From: AV40 sp035568175
GTDB taxonomy: Bacteria > Verrucomicrobiota > Verrucomicrobiia > Chthoniobacterales > UBA10450
DNA: 64,000 bases
Reading direction: 5' to 3'
Assembly (NCBI GenBank): GCA_035568175.1
Contig: DATMON010000005.1
Span: forward strand, 62,001-126,000
The stretch's first letter is position 1. Each line of letters begins with the position of its first letter. Of the stretch, positions 51,327-60,416 are shown in pieces. A program made the translations under genes and the position numbers. The notes beneath the pieces are model-generated. The model searched no databases and had not been told where the DNA came from. It saw nothing but the letters and a program-made list of their open reading frames with translations.

Positions 51327-53776
51327 GACCTGTTCGGCACATAAGTTTCGCTCTGTTCGTGGCGCTCGCCCCATTTGCACGGGGACAGTTTTCGGCCCAA
51401 CTCGCCGAAGCGTCGAAACCGCTCACCGAAGGCGTGCCGGAAGTCGCAGTCGTTCGCTTGCAGGGATTGCTTAAGCAGAATCTGGCTGAACCGGACTGGC
51501 GCGCGGCTGCGGAAACGCTGCTCGAGGCGTTGGTCGCAGCCAACCAGACTGCAGATGCCTTCAATCTTTTGGCGGATCCGCGATTGCGCCAAAGCTCTTC
51601 GGCGAATTTTTGGCGCGCGCAATTGCTGGCTAAGACACATCGCGAAGCCGAAGCGTTGGCGCTGTATCGACAGATCGCAACCGACACCAGTTCGAGCTTT
51701 CGACTGGACGCCCGGATCGGGGCGGCGGAAATGCTTCGTGCTCTAGGCCGAGCCGACGAAGCGCTCAAGACATTTTCGGAATTGTTTCGCGATCCAAAGT
51801 GGAGCGTCCAAGCGCAACTGCGCGCGACCGAGCTTTATCTCGACAAATCCGACGCCGTCAACGCGCGGCGTTTGCTCGAGAAAGTGCAACCGTCCACAAC
51901 CTCCGAAAAAAGAGAGCGACATTTTCTCCGAGGCCGTCTCGAGGTAGCCCTGCGCCGCCCGGACCGCGCGATCACGATTTTCGAATCCCTCTTGAAAAAT
52001 CCTGAAGGCGCAAGCCACGAAACACTCACCGCGACGCTTTTCGCGCTTGCTGATGCGCATCTGCAGTTGAAAACGCCCGAAACGGGAGATGACGCGCTAG
52101 AAAATTTTATCGAACATCGGCCTTCCGATGTCGATCTGGCACGCATTTTTGCGAAACTGGACGAGCTTTATCGTGCCGAACGAAAACCGTCGCGCGCTGA
52201 ACTTGATCGTTGGACAAGAGATCCGGCCGAGCCGCGGCGAGCGTTTGCGCAATGGTATCTGGCGCGCTTCGACCTTCGACTTGGGCGACGCGACCGGGCG
52301 CTAGAATATTTCAATGCGCTCCGGCGCACTCATCCACAATTGCCGGTTCTCGCTTCGGCCTTTCTGGAATTTGCCCAACTGGAACTGGAGGAGCACCATT
52401 TCGATGAGGCGCTCGCGGACTTGAATGAAGCGCGGACATTACATCCCGAGCCGGCCGTGCTCGATCGGGTCAACTTGCTCGCGGCGCAGATCCAGTATCG
52501 CGCGAAACATTTCGATCCCGCGACCGCGGGCTTTGATCAAATCGGACATTCCGATTCAGCCCTGGCGTCGTTGGGAATGTTTAACGCCGCGCTCAGCTGG
52601 CTCCAAAAAGGGGATGAGACACGTTTTCTGGCCGACGCCGAAGAATTTGGGAAGAAAACAAAGGACGAACAGTCTCGCGCGGATTTGCGGCTGGAAGCAG
52701 GTCTCATGGAAGCGGCCAAGGGGGACCCGCGCGCCTCTGATTCATTGCGCACTTTTCTACGCCAATTTCCAGGAGCTGAACGAGCGGCCGAAGCATGGGT
52801 GGCATTGGCGGAACTGGCATTTCATGCAACTCCGCCACGACTTGATGAAGCGCGCAAGAATCTAGTCCGCGCTGGTGAATCAAAGCCGACCCCGACTGCG
52901 CAGGAGCGCGCCGATTACCTCACGATCTGGCTGGAAGATGCGACCTCGGGCGGTGAGACCAAGGTGATCGTGTTGGCGAAGAAGTTTATCGAGGAGCACG
53001 AATCATCCAGCTTGGTGGCATCGGTGCGAATGAAACTGGGCGAGATGTATTATCGCGCGGAGGATTTTGCGAACGCGGAAACGCAGTTCGAACTGCTGGC
53101 CGAGCAAAATTCCGCCGGGCCCTTTACCGATCGGGCGCTCTTTTTTGCAGGCGAAGCGGCGATGGCGAGCATGGCCGGTCAATCGCTCGAACGTGCCATT
53201 GTCCTCTTCGATCGCGTCGTGCAACTCAACGGCGAATTGAAGTGGGCCGCGCGAAGCGAGCAGGCAGTTATCGAGCGCAAACTGGGTAAACCGCAAGACG
53301 CTCTCGTTCTCTACGATGAAGTCCTGGACGGTGCAGCTCGCCCCGCGGAAAAACGCGAAGCGATTTGTGGAAAGGGCGATATCTTCTTTGAGATGGCCGC
53401 GACCGACCCCAAAAACTATCAGCGCGCAATTGAAGCGTACGACAAACTGGCGACCGATCGAGATGCGCCGGCGCATTGGCGTAACCAGACGCTATTCAAG
53501 AAAGGTCTCTGCTTGGAAAAAAAAGCTGATCGCGCGGCCGCGCTCGCCAGTTTTTATACCGTTCTCGACGAAGGAACCCGATCGGACCGGCCACACGAAT
53601 TTTTTTGGTTTTACAAAGCAGGATTTAAAGCCGGGCAGTTGTTAGAAGCGGATGCGAAATGGGAATCTGCTGCGGCCGTTTACGAGAAGCTGGCGGGTGC
53701 CGGGGGAACCCGATCGGACGAAGCAAAGGAGCGACTGGATCGTCTTCGTCTCGAACACTTTTTGCGTCAGGAATGA
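51323..53776 (+). CDS. Large secreted or periplasmic TPR protein
   Basis: The 817-residue protein starts with a likely signal peptide (residues 1-21, ending ARG/Q). Continuous helical TPR-type repeats follow, for example about residues 105-135 (AEALALYRQIATDTSSSFRL), 315-345 and 555-600 (GEMYYRAEDFANAETQFELL). Short repeats like this occur in outer-membrane assembly and Tol/Pal-type envelope proteins, but no specific family is recognised. Its start overlaps the uvrA stop by ATGA. Another possibility is a regulator of envelope or gliding functions. Confidence 0.8.
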   Translation: MRPVRHISFALFVALAPFARGQFSAQLAEASKPLTEGVPEVAVVRLQGLLKQNLAEPDWRAAAETLLEALVAANQTADAFNLLADPRLRQSSSANFWRAQLLAKTHREAEALALYRQIATDTSSSFRLDARIGAAEMLRALGRADEALKTFSELFRDPKWSVQAQLRATELYLDKSDAVNARRLLEKVQPSTTSEKRERHFLRGRLEVALRRPDRAITIFESLLKNPEGASHETLTATLFALADAHLQLKTPETGDDALENFIEHRPSDVDLARIFAKLDELYRAERKPSRAELDRWTRDPAEPRRAFAQWYLARFDLRLGRRDRALEYFNALRRTHPQLPVLASAFLEFAQLELEEHHFDEALADLNEARTLHPEPAVLDRVNLLAAQIQYRAKHFDPATAGFDQIGHSDSALASLGMFNAALSWLQKGDETRFLADAEEFGKKTKDEQSRADLRLEAGLMEAAKGDPRASDSLRTFLRQFPGAERAAEAWVALAELAFHATPPRLDEARKNLVRAGESKPTPTAQERADYLTIWLEDATSGGETKVIVLAKKFIEEHESSSLVASVRMKLGEMYYRAEDFANAETQFELLAEQNSAGPFTDRALFFAGEAAMASMAGQSLERAIVLFDRVVQLNGELKWAARSEQAVIERKLGKPQDALVLYDEVLDGAARPAEKREAICGKGDIFFEMAATDPKNYQRAIEAYDKLATDRDAPAHWRNQTLFKKGLCLEKKADRAAALASFYTVLDEGTRSDRPHEFFWFYKAGFKAGQLLEADAKWESAAAVYEKLAGAGGTRSDEAKERLDRLRLEHFLRQE

Positions 53777-53836
53777 AGCGATTAATGCGGCGCGTTTTCC
53801 CTTGCTATTGGCATTAAAAAGGCTCAACCTTGCCTT

Positions 53837-54106
53837 ATGACAACTGTAACAAAGCCATGTGGCTTGTGCGGTTGGTCGGTTCGATGCGCGACGGTCGCGA
53901 TTTCAGTCGCGTTTTGCGCATCGGCTTTTGCTGCTCCGAGCAAGAGCGTCGCAACCTCAAAACAACAAACTGTTGTGAAAGGTAAGAGGTGCGTCGCTTT
54001 GATCACAGGTTCCGCCGTCCGGCAGTCCTGTGACAGGCTCGGTGTAATCCCGACCACGCCGTATCAGCTCGACCGCGTTGGCGGCCACTCGGCGACAAAC
54101 GATTGA
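53837..54106 (+). CDS. Small secreted protein of unknown function
   Basis: The 89-residue product has a basic start, a hydrophobic core (about residues 16-32) and a predicted cleavage after ASAFA, then a mature part of about 55 residues with two cysteines (CVALITGSAVRQSCDRLG) that could form a disulfide. No family is recognised. The 60 bp before it are AT-richer and may hold the promoter. Two small hairpins (54112-54127 and 54141-54158) lie between it and the convergent ilvC gene and may help end transcription. Confidence 0.52.
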   Translation: MTTVTKPCGLCGWSVRCATVAISVAFCASAFAAPSKSVATSKQQTVVKGKRCVALITGSAVRQSCDRLGVIPTTPYQLDRVGGHSATND

Positions 54107-54167
54107 TTTTGGCGAAGTAACCTTCGCTAGAATTCGTTTTCCGGCGCCCTCACGCCGGCACGCAGAT

Positions 54168-55157
54168 TTATTTCCAAGTCATAAGCGCGCGCAGGCGCCG
54201 CCCTACCTTTTCGATCAGGTGGCCATCCGCTCCCTTACGTAGTTTTTGATACTGCTTTCGCCCTGTCTTAATTTCGCGGATGAACTCACGCGCAAACTTT
54301 CCAGAACGAATATTGCGTAAAACCGCTTCCATCTCTTTTTGAACTCGCGCATCGATGATTCGCGGGCCCACTGTCAATTCGCCCCATTTGGCGGTATCCG
54401 AAATCAGCTCCCGCATCCCGCGCATTCCGGATTCGTGAATTAGATCGACAATAAATTTGAGCTCATGGAGACATTCAAAATACGCCAGGTCCGACGGATA
54501 ACCCGCTTGCACCAGCGTATCGAACCCGGCGCGAATGAGCGCGGTGGTTCCTCCGCAGAGCACGGCTTGTTCGCCGAATAAGTCCGTTTCCGTTTCGTCA
54601 CGAAACGTAGTTTCAATTACGCCTGCCCGGGCACAACCGATTGCCTTAGCCCACGCCAGCGCGATGCGCTTGGCCCGACCAGTTCGGTTTTGCTGAACTG
54701 CGATCAATCCAGGCACGCCGCGACCGTTGACGAATTCGCTGCGTACCATCGGCCCCAGTCCCTTCGGCGCGACCATCACAACATCGACATCTTTTCGCGG
54801 AACGATCGTTCGATAAAAGATCGCAAAGCCGTGGGCAAAGAGAAGCGTTTGGCCCGCTCGCAAATTCGGAGCGATTTCCTTTTTATAGACTGCGGGCATC
54901 TTGGTGTCGGGCAGCGCGAGAAAGATGATGTCGCCACGCCGGACGGCGTCGGGCGTCTCGAAAACTTTGAAACGGTTTCGTTTTGCACGAACGCGCGATT
55001 TGCTTCCGCGATAAAGGCCGACGACGACCTTCATCCCGCTATCGCGCAGGTTGAGCGCATGTGCGTGTCCTTGTGCGCCAAAGCCAATAACGGCGCAGGT
55101 TTTCCCTTTCAGCCAGGCAAGATCGACATCTTTGTCACGATAAATGCGCACGGCCAT
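54168..55157 (-). CDS. ilvC: Ketol-acid reductoisomerase (class I)
   Basis: IlvC turns acetolactate or acetohydroxybutyrate into the dihydroxy acid in valine, leucine and isoleucine synthesis, using NADPH and Mg2+. The 329-residue protein is a class I enzyme: Rossmann motif GFGAQGHAHALNLRDSG (about residues 22-38), HGFAIFY (active-site His region), KGLGPMVRSEF, DLFGEQAVLCGGTT (metal-binding Asp/Glu) and ECLHELKFIVDLI. The start ATG 55157 gives the usual N-terminus. The gene stands alone, without ilvB, ilvN or leu genes nearby. Confidence 0.96.
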   Translation of the reverse strand: MAVRIYRDKDVDLAWLKGKTCAVIGFGAQGHAHALNLRDSGMKVVVGLYRGSKSRVRAKRNRFKVFETPDAVRRGDIIFLALPDTKMPAVYKKEIAPNLRAGQTLLFAHGFAIFYRTIVPRKDVDVVMVAPKGLGPMVRSEFVNGRGVPGLIAVQQNRTGRAKRIALAWAKAIGCARAGVIETTFRDETETDLFGEQAVLCGGTTALIRAGFDTLVQAGYPSDLAYFECLHELKFIVDLIHESGMRGMRELISDTAKWGELTVGPRIIDARVQKEMEAVLRNIRSGKFAREFIREIKTGRKQYQKLRKGADGHLIEKVGRRLRALMTWK

Positions 55158-55268
55158 ATCTTGCCCGCGCAAAGGCGAATTGCCAATAGTCCTGGGTTGC
55201 GCGGTGTTCTTCCAGAAACACCAAAATTACAAAAGCAGATGTGCAACGAACGGGTCAGGCCAGCCGTT

Positions 55269-57515
55269 TCAGTTGGGGATTGTTTGATTCTGCACGAGTG
55301 ATCTTAGGTAAGAAGCTTTGGCCAGTTCGGAACGTGCCTCCACATCGCGCCCCATTTTTTCCAAGATGTCCGAAAGGACAACGTATTGACTAGGTTGATC
55401 CGGCTGGCGGGCTACGACACGCTGCTGAATTCGAAACGCGTCATCGAGCTTGTTCGCGCGCACCCGCATCTCGACCATCAGCCGCAATGCTTGGGTATCG
55501 TGGACATCAAGCCGACTTGCTAGGCGCAAGGCCCCGTCGGCACGATCCGAATCGCCCCTTTGGGCGTATAACCGGCCTAGCGCAAGTGCCGCAGCGTGAT
55601 GCCACCAATTTCTCCGGGCAAAGCCCTCTACTAATCCCAAGGCAGCATCGGGTCCGTCCCTTTCCCGCACGATTTCGGCCTTCAGACTTACCAGGTCCCA
55701 AACTTCCGGATAATCGTTATGCGCTCGTTCGAGAATCGCCAAAGCTGAGTCGTCTTGCTGAGCATAATGCTGAACACTTGCCAGGTTCAGAGCTCCGACC
55801 CAGGTTCGAGGATATTCTTGGCGAGTTTTACTTGAATTTTTCTCGATCACCGCAAACAGAGCTTCGGCCTCTTTAGTTTTTCCTTCGCGAGCAAGAACAC
55901 TGGCGAGGTTATTCTGCGCGATCGGATAATCGGGATTTTGCTCAAGCACTGAGCGAAATATGCGCTCCGCTTCAGTATAGGCACCGCGAGCATAGTAAAC
56001 TTGACCAAGGTTGATGGCGACTCGCGCGCTCCTACTTCCTGCCTGAAAAGTGCGCTTGTAAAACGTTTCCTCGTTCGACCAATCGCCGCTACGGATAAAA
56101 CTGCGCGAGCCGAGCGCAAGAACAGCTAAGAGCACCAAGGCTGCGACCAAAGGGCGGAAGGAGGTTGGCAATCGAAATAGAAAACCAGCGCCAAAGATGA
56201 GGAGACCGACGCTCGGCAAATATAACCAATGTTCTGCTGCGGTTGCGTTGAGTTGTACGATGTTAGAGATCGGAAGATAAGCGGCTATAAACCAAGCTGC
56301 GCCAAATACGCGCATTGCTTGCCAGCGATCTTTTTTGAGGCTGCCAAGGACTAACATCGCGAAGACGGCCAATCCAAGGATCGACAAATACTCTGTGCCA
56401 ATTGTCCTTCGCCAACTTTCAGAATCTTGATAGTGCATCGGAATAGGCACTACCGTGCGCTCCATATATAAGTTGGACGGCCAAACCATTAGTCGACCGT
56501 AATCACCCAGCGCCCGCACCATAAGGATGGCACGCACAGGCGGGGTGAAAACCTCCGAAGCCGAAAACGTTGGCCTGGCGGCTGGTAGGTGCCGCAACCC
56601 TGCGTAGGTCAACACCAGGCCGATGCAGCACGCTAGTGCACCAACTCGCGTGCGAAATCCGATCTGTCGCTCGACGAAAAGCAAATGCGAAACGAAAAGG
56701 AGGACCCAAATAATCGCAATTTCGCGCGAACAGAGCGCAAGCAGGCCCGAGGCGATTGCTAAGAAATAGATTGAAAGCCGGCCGAGTCTATTGGTTGTCC
56801 GACCTGCCCGCAGAAAGAGAACCCATCCGGCGGCCGCAAAAAGGAAAGCGAGACTGTCTGCACGTCCCGAAATGTAATCGATCGCTGCACTGTGAACGGG
56901 ATGCACGGTCCAGAGTAATGCAACAAAGAAAGCGGTGTGAGAAATCCACGGTATCCGCTTGAGTGTTTTCTGCCGAATTGCTCGCGGCGATTGACGAACA
57001 CGGAACGAAAGAATGAGTTCTTGCAAAAGAAAATAGAGCAGAATGCCGCTACTGACATGCAAGAGCACATTGGTGAGATGAAAACCGAACTCGTTCGTGT
57101 TCCAAAAGAAATAGTCGATGAAATACGAGATGTTTTGCACCGGCCGATAATGGGACGAATAGGAGTCTAGAAATAAGTAGTGGCGAAATGACTCCAAAAT
57201 CAGGACCGGACTCTTAATAAACGGATTGTTTCGAACAAGGTACTGATCGTCCCAAATGCACTGCCCTTGCAGCGCGGGCAAACGAACGAGGACTCCTAGC
57301 AGGATTAGACTCAAGCAGCGCAGCCAATCGGCACGGATTAATCGTCGTAAGTGATGGCGAGGAAGTTTCGAAACGGGCGCTTGCACGCAACTTTCGTTCA
57401 CTTTTGGATTGTCGATACGAAGCTGACAAGTAGGGCTGTCAAAGTTAGTATCGGTCGATTGGTTGCCGTGAAACGAAGAAGCGTCCTCTCCGTTCAAGGA
57501 GCAGGACGCCTCCAC
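55269..57515 (-). CDS. TMTC-like membrane protein with TPR repeats
   Basis: The 748-residue protein has an N-terminal soluble leader (about 1-65) of doubtful reality, because the GTG start at 57515 may be too far upstream. About ten membrane segments follow (about 66-470), opening with an acidic motif GQCIWDDQYLVRNNPFI like the DD/DE motif of GT-C-type mannosyltransferases. A C-terminal TPR region follows (about 490-740, INLGQVYYARGAYTEAERIF, LGRLYAQRGDSDRADGAL). This matches the TMTC-like architecture, suggesting transfer of sugar from a lipid carrier to proteins on the periplasmic side. It lies 18 bp downstream of the pseudopilin gene. Confidence 0.78.
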   Translation of the reverse strand: MEASCSLNGEDASSFHGNQSTDTNFDSPTCQLRIDNPKVNESCVQAPVSKLPRHHLRRLIRADWLRCLSLILLGVLVRLPALQGQCIWDDQYLVRNNPFIKSPVLILESFRHYLFLDSYSSHYRPVQNISYFIDYFFWNTNEFGFHLTNVLLHVSSGILLYFLLQELILSFRVRQSPRAIRQKTLKRIPWISHTAFFVALLWTVHPVHSAAIDYISGRADSLAFLFAAAGWVLFLRAGRTTNRLGRLSIYFLAIASGLLALCSREIAIIWVLLFVSHLLFVERQIGFRTRVGALACCIGLVLTYAGLRHLPAARPTFSASEVFTPPVRAILMVRALGDYGRLMVWPSNLYMERTVVPIPMHYQDSESWRRTIGTEYLSILGLAVFAMLVLGSLKKDRWQAMRVFGAAWFIAAYLPISNIVQLNATAAEHWLYLPSVGLLIFGAGFLFRLPTSFRPLVAALVLLAVLALGSRSFIRSGDWSNEETFYKRTFQAGSRSARVAINLGQVYYARGAYTEAERIFRSVLEQNPDYPIAQNNLASVLAREGKTKEAEALFAVIEKNSSKTRQEYPRTWVGALNLASVQHYAQQDDSALAILERAHNDYPEVWDLVSLKAEIVRERDGPDAALGLVEGFARRNWWHHAAALALGRLYAQRGDSDRADGALRLASRLDVHDTQALRLMVEMRVRANKLDDAFRIQQRVVARQPDQPSQYVVLSDILEKMGRDVEARSELAKASYLRSLVQNQTIPN

Positions 57516-57533
57516 ATAGAGCGAAAACCCTAA

Positions 57534-57935
57534 CTACGGTCCGTAAGGCGACCAGAAGCCCACGCCGGCTACGTCCGACAATGTGGCGTAGTCCGCTGGG
57601 GGCACCGTGGGAAGGGTATCGACCACTTGTGGGCCGTATGCGGTTCCCAGTAGGCTATTGCCGTTGTTGTAGAGGAGCGAACCCTTCTTCAAGTAGTTCG
57701 TCCAATCAGTGACGGCAACTGTGTCGCCGGTGTGCCGGTTGGTTTCGATCGCATACTGGTCGCACGCTGAATCGATCATGCGCAGATCGTTCAAGATTCG
57801 GCTGGCTTGCGAGCGTTTGCGCGCCCGGAGGAATCCCGGGACGGCGATCGCGGCCAGCAATGCAATGATTGCCACCACGATCATGATTTCTACCAAGGTG
57901 AACCCGGCGTGTTTGGTTTGAAGTTTTCTAAACAT
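57534..57935 (-). CDS. Type II/IV pseudopilin-like protein, copy 1
   Basis: The 133-residue protein has the prepilin peptidase site followed by the pilin helix: AGFTLVEIMIVVAIIALLAAI (cleavage before Phe12). A helical ARKRSQASRILNDLRMIDSACDQYA and a short C-terminal domain rich in Tyr, Gly, Asn and Pro follow. Such lone GspG/PilE-like proteins are frequent in Verrucomicrobia and Planctomycetes. No secretion or pilus genes are adjacent. A nearly identical copy (58061-58462) lies 125 bp upstream on the same strand. Confidence 0.88.
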   Translation of the reverse strand: MFRKLQTKHAGFTLVEIMIVVAIIALLAAIAVPGFLRARKRSQASRILNDLRMIDSACDQYAIETNRHTGDTVAVTDWTNYLKKGSLLYNNGNSLLGTAYGPQVVDTLPTVPPADYATLSDVAGVGFWSPYGP

Positions 57936-58060
57936 AATTGCGTTTCTTTCTATTTATTAGTAGGCGAGCCGCGATAACAGGATCCTTCTCCTTTCTCACA
58001 ACTCATTCCCTGCCACTCCCGTTAAACCGCGAATGACAGGAGAATGAATCGTCAGATTCG

Positions 58061-58462
58061 TTAAGGACCGTAAGGTGACCAGAAACCCACGCCGGCTACG
58101 TCCGACAGCGTGGTGTAGTCCGCTGGAGGCACCGTCGGTATGGTGTCGACTTTTTGTGGGCCGTAAGCAGTTCCCAGTAGGCTGTTGCCGTTGTTGTAGA
58201 GGAGCGAACCCTTCTTCAGGTAGTTCGTCCAATCAGTGACGGCAACTGTGTCACCGGTCTTTCGGTTGGTTTCGATCGCGTACTGGTCGCACGCTGAATC
58301 GATCATGCGCAGATCATTCAGGATACGGCTGGCTTGCGAGCGTTTGCGCGCCCGGAGAAACCCCGGGACGGCAATCGCTGCGAGTAACGCGATGATCGCT
58401 ACAACGATCATGATTTCCACGAGGGTGAAGCCCGCGCGGCGTTTGTTGATGGCGTTTAACAT
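58061..58462 (-). CDS. Type II/IV pseudopilin-like protein, copy 2
   Basis: Start ATG 58462 gives a 133-residue protein with the same layout as copy 1. After the first ten residues the two proteins differ at only four places (H/K, V/K, L/I, A/T), all in the C-terminal half. The leaders before the cleavage site differ completely. This gene diverges from the glycosyltransferase-like gene at 58545. Confidence 0.88.
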   Translation of the reverse strand: MLNAINKRRAGFTLVEIMIVVAIIALLAAIAVPGFLRARKRSQASRILNDLRMIDSACDQYAIETNRKTGDTVAVTDWTNYLKKGSLLYNNGNSLLGTAYGPQKVDTIPTVPPADYTTLSDVAGVGFWSPYGP

Positions 58463-58544
58463 GCTATTGCTTTCTATATTCTCTTGTTTGTTTGACTGCA
58501 CTCCGCGATATCGATCGCGAAGTGAGCTTTAATGAGCAGTGTTA

Positions 58545-60416
58545 ATGCCAAACCCGGTGAAATCTGACCCGCGCGCCGGACGTTTCTTACTCGGGCTCGG
58601 CCACTTGATCTTCCTCGGGGTGTTTGTTTTACGTCTGTGGGCTCTGGTCCGCCTGACCCATTCACCCCTTCTGTTGCCGATCCGGGGCGACATGCATTTT
58701 TACAACAATTGGGCTCGAGCCATTCTTCATGGTCAGTTTGCCCAACATCTGGCCTTTTATGGATTGCCCGGCTACGCCTATCTCCTTGCGTTTCTTTACA
58801 AACTTTTTGGTGAAAACCCTTTCGTTCCCGGCGTGCTCCAGGCCGGACTCGATGCTGGCACCGCCGCAGTAATTTATCGGATCTGCCTCCGAATTTTTGC
58901 CTCAGTTAGATCGACATCTTCGACTTCAAGCCTCGCCCACCAGGCGAATGCACGATTGATCGGCTTATTCGCCGCATTCGGCTGGGCGCTTTGTGTTCCA
59001 GCCGAGGCTTATTCCATCGTCCTCATGCCCACCGCTTGGTTTGTCCTGGTATTTTGGTTTGTTGTTTGGCGAGTTATGCGAAACGACGAAGCCCCGAACG
59101 CAATGGAATGTTTCTTCGTCGCTCTGCTCATCGGTATTACGGCAACCGCGGTCGCGACAATTCTCGCAGTCGTCCCACTGCTTTTAGGGGCGTTGCTTTT
59201 AGGATTCAAAAACGGGCGTCAACTGTGGCGATCTTTGATTGCGCGGTGCGGTCTTTTGTTCGCTGGTCTCGCATTGGGAACGGCACCCTGCTGGATCCAT
59301 AATTACTTCGTCGCCCACGACCCCGTTCTTCTCTCCGCGCATAGCGGCATCAACTTCTGGATCGGAAATAATCCCAAAGCTAATGGCTATCCGCGCTTCC
59401 CACCGGGGCTGAGGGCTGGTCAGGCCGCCATGCTTGAGGATTCGATCGCCCAAGCTGAAGTGGCCGCTGGTCGCTCGCTCAAGCACGCGGAAGTTTCCGC
59501 CCATTGGTCAGGAAAGGCTAAGACGTATGTCGCGAATCATTTCGTTGATTGGTTAAAACTCGACGCACGAAAGTTGCGCAACTTTTGGAGCGCATTTCAA
59601 TATGACGACTTAAGCATAATCACTAGCCTGCGGGAACAGAGTGTCATTCTGCCGGGGCTTTCTTTTGGAATCGTCGCCGCGCTTGCGATTCCTGGAATCT
59701 TCCTCGGATACTGGCTTGCACCCCGATCGCGCTGGGTTCTCGGGGCAATCCTATTGTCAATGTTGGCGCTGCTCGGCGTTTTTATTACTGAACGCTACCG
59801 GCTTGTCGCGGTTCCGGGTTTGCTCATCTTCGCCGGATTCGGATTGTCGATGCTGTGGCAAGCCGTCGCCGCGCGCGAGCTAAAGACTGGAGCAATTTAT
59901 CTCATCCTGGTGATTCCAGGGACAATGCTCGTCGCCTGGCCACAGCGCGATCCCTCGCTTTGGGCGCTCGACGCTTACAATTCAGGCTGGCAAGCACTGG
60001 AATCGAATAACCTGCCGCTGGCCGAGAAAAAACTCGCTACCGCATACGCTTACGTCCCGGACAACTCGGAAACTCTGTTCGCTTTGGGCAATTTGCGTCT
60101 CGCCCAAAATGATTCCGTCGCAGCGGAATCGTTTTATCGTGCCGTTCTGGATCTTGATCCGCAACATAAGGGCGCGTTCAACAACCTCGGGGTAATTGCT
60201 CTCGAAGCTTCTCAGTATAGCGACGCTGAAAACTGGTTTCGGCGAGCGGAAAATGTCGATCCACGCAACGCCAAAACACATTTTCTACTCGCAAAAACGT
60301 TGCTCGCAAAAAGTGATCGCCAGGCCGCTCGGAGCGAGATTGAGACGGCGATTGGACTCAATCCCGACCAACCCGAATTCAAAGCGCTTAAGCAACAGAT
60401 CGAAAACTCGCCGTGA
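58545..60416 (+). CDS. GT-C-type membrane glycosyltransferase with C-terminal TPR repeats
   Basis: The 623-residue protein (ATG 58545; a GTG at 58539 is in frame) has about ten membrane segments, with the acidic first-loop motif RGDMHFYNNWARAILHG (about 46-62) typical of ArnT/PMT-like enzymes. C-terminal TPR repeats follow (about 485-620; LFALGNLRLAQNDSVAAESFYRAVL). It probably transfers a sugar from a lipid donor in the periplasm. No donor or acceptor can be named. It overlaps the next gene by 4 bp, and the pair diverges from the pseudopilin gene. Confidence 0.78.
   Translation: MPNPVKSDPRAGRFLLGLGHLIFLGVFVLRLWALVRLTHSPLLLPIRGDMHFYNNWARAILHGQFAQHLAFYGLPGYAYLLAFLYKLFGENPFVPGVLQAGLDAGTAAVIYRICLRIFASVRSTSSTSSLAHQANARLIGLFAAFGWALCVPAEAYSIVLMPTAWFVLVFWFVVWRVMRNDEAPNAMECFFVALLIGITATAVATILAVVPLLLGALLLGFKNGRQLWRSLIARCGLLFAGLALGTAPCWIHNYFVAHDPVLLSAHSGINFWIGNNPKANGYPRFPPGLRAGQAAMLEDSIAQAEVAAGRSLKHAEVSAHWSGKAKTYVANHFVDWLKLDARKLRNFWSAFQYDDLSIITSLREQSVILPGLSFGIVAALAIPGIFLGYWLAPRSRWVLGAILLSMLALLGVFITERYRLVAVPGLLIFAGFGLSMLWQAVAARELKTGAIYLILVIPGTMLVAWPQRDPSLWALDAYNSGWQALESNNLPLAEKKLATAYAYVPDNSETLFALGNLRLAQNDSVAAESFYRAVLDLDPQHKGAFNNLGVIALEASQYSDAENWFRRAENVDPRNAKTHFLLAKTLLAKSDRQAARSEIETAIGLNPDQPEFKALKQQIENSP

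Noticed and set aside
53790..53836. Sigma-54-like GG-N10-GC promoter before the small secreted protein
   Set aside because: GG and GC are in phase, but the flanking consensus (TTGC) is missing, so it is not better than chance.
54112..54158. Two hairpins between the small secreted gene and ilvC as a terminator
   Set aside because: Stems are only 6 bp with no T-tract on either strand; mentioned in the gene entry but not called.
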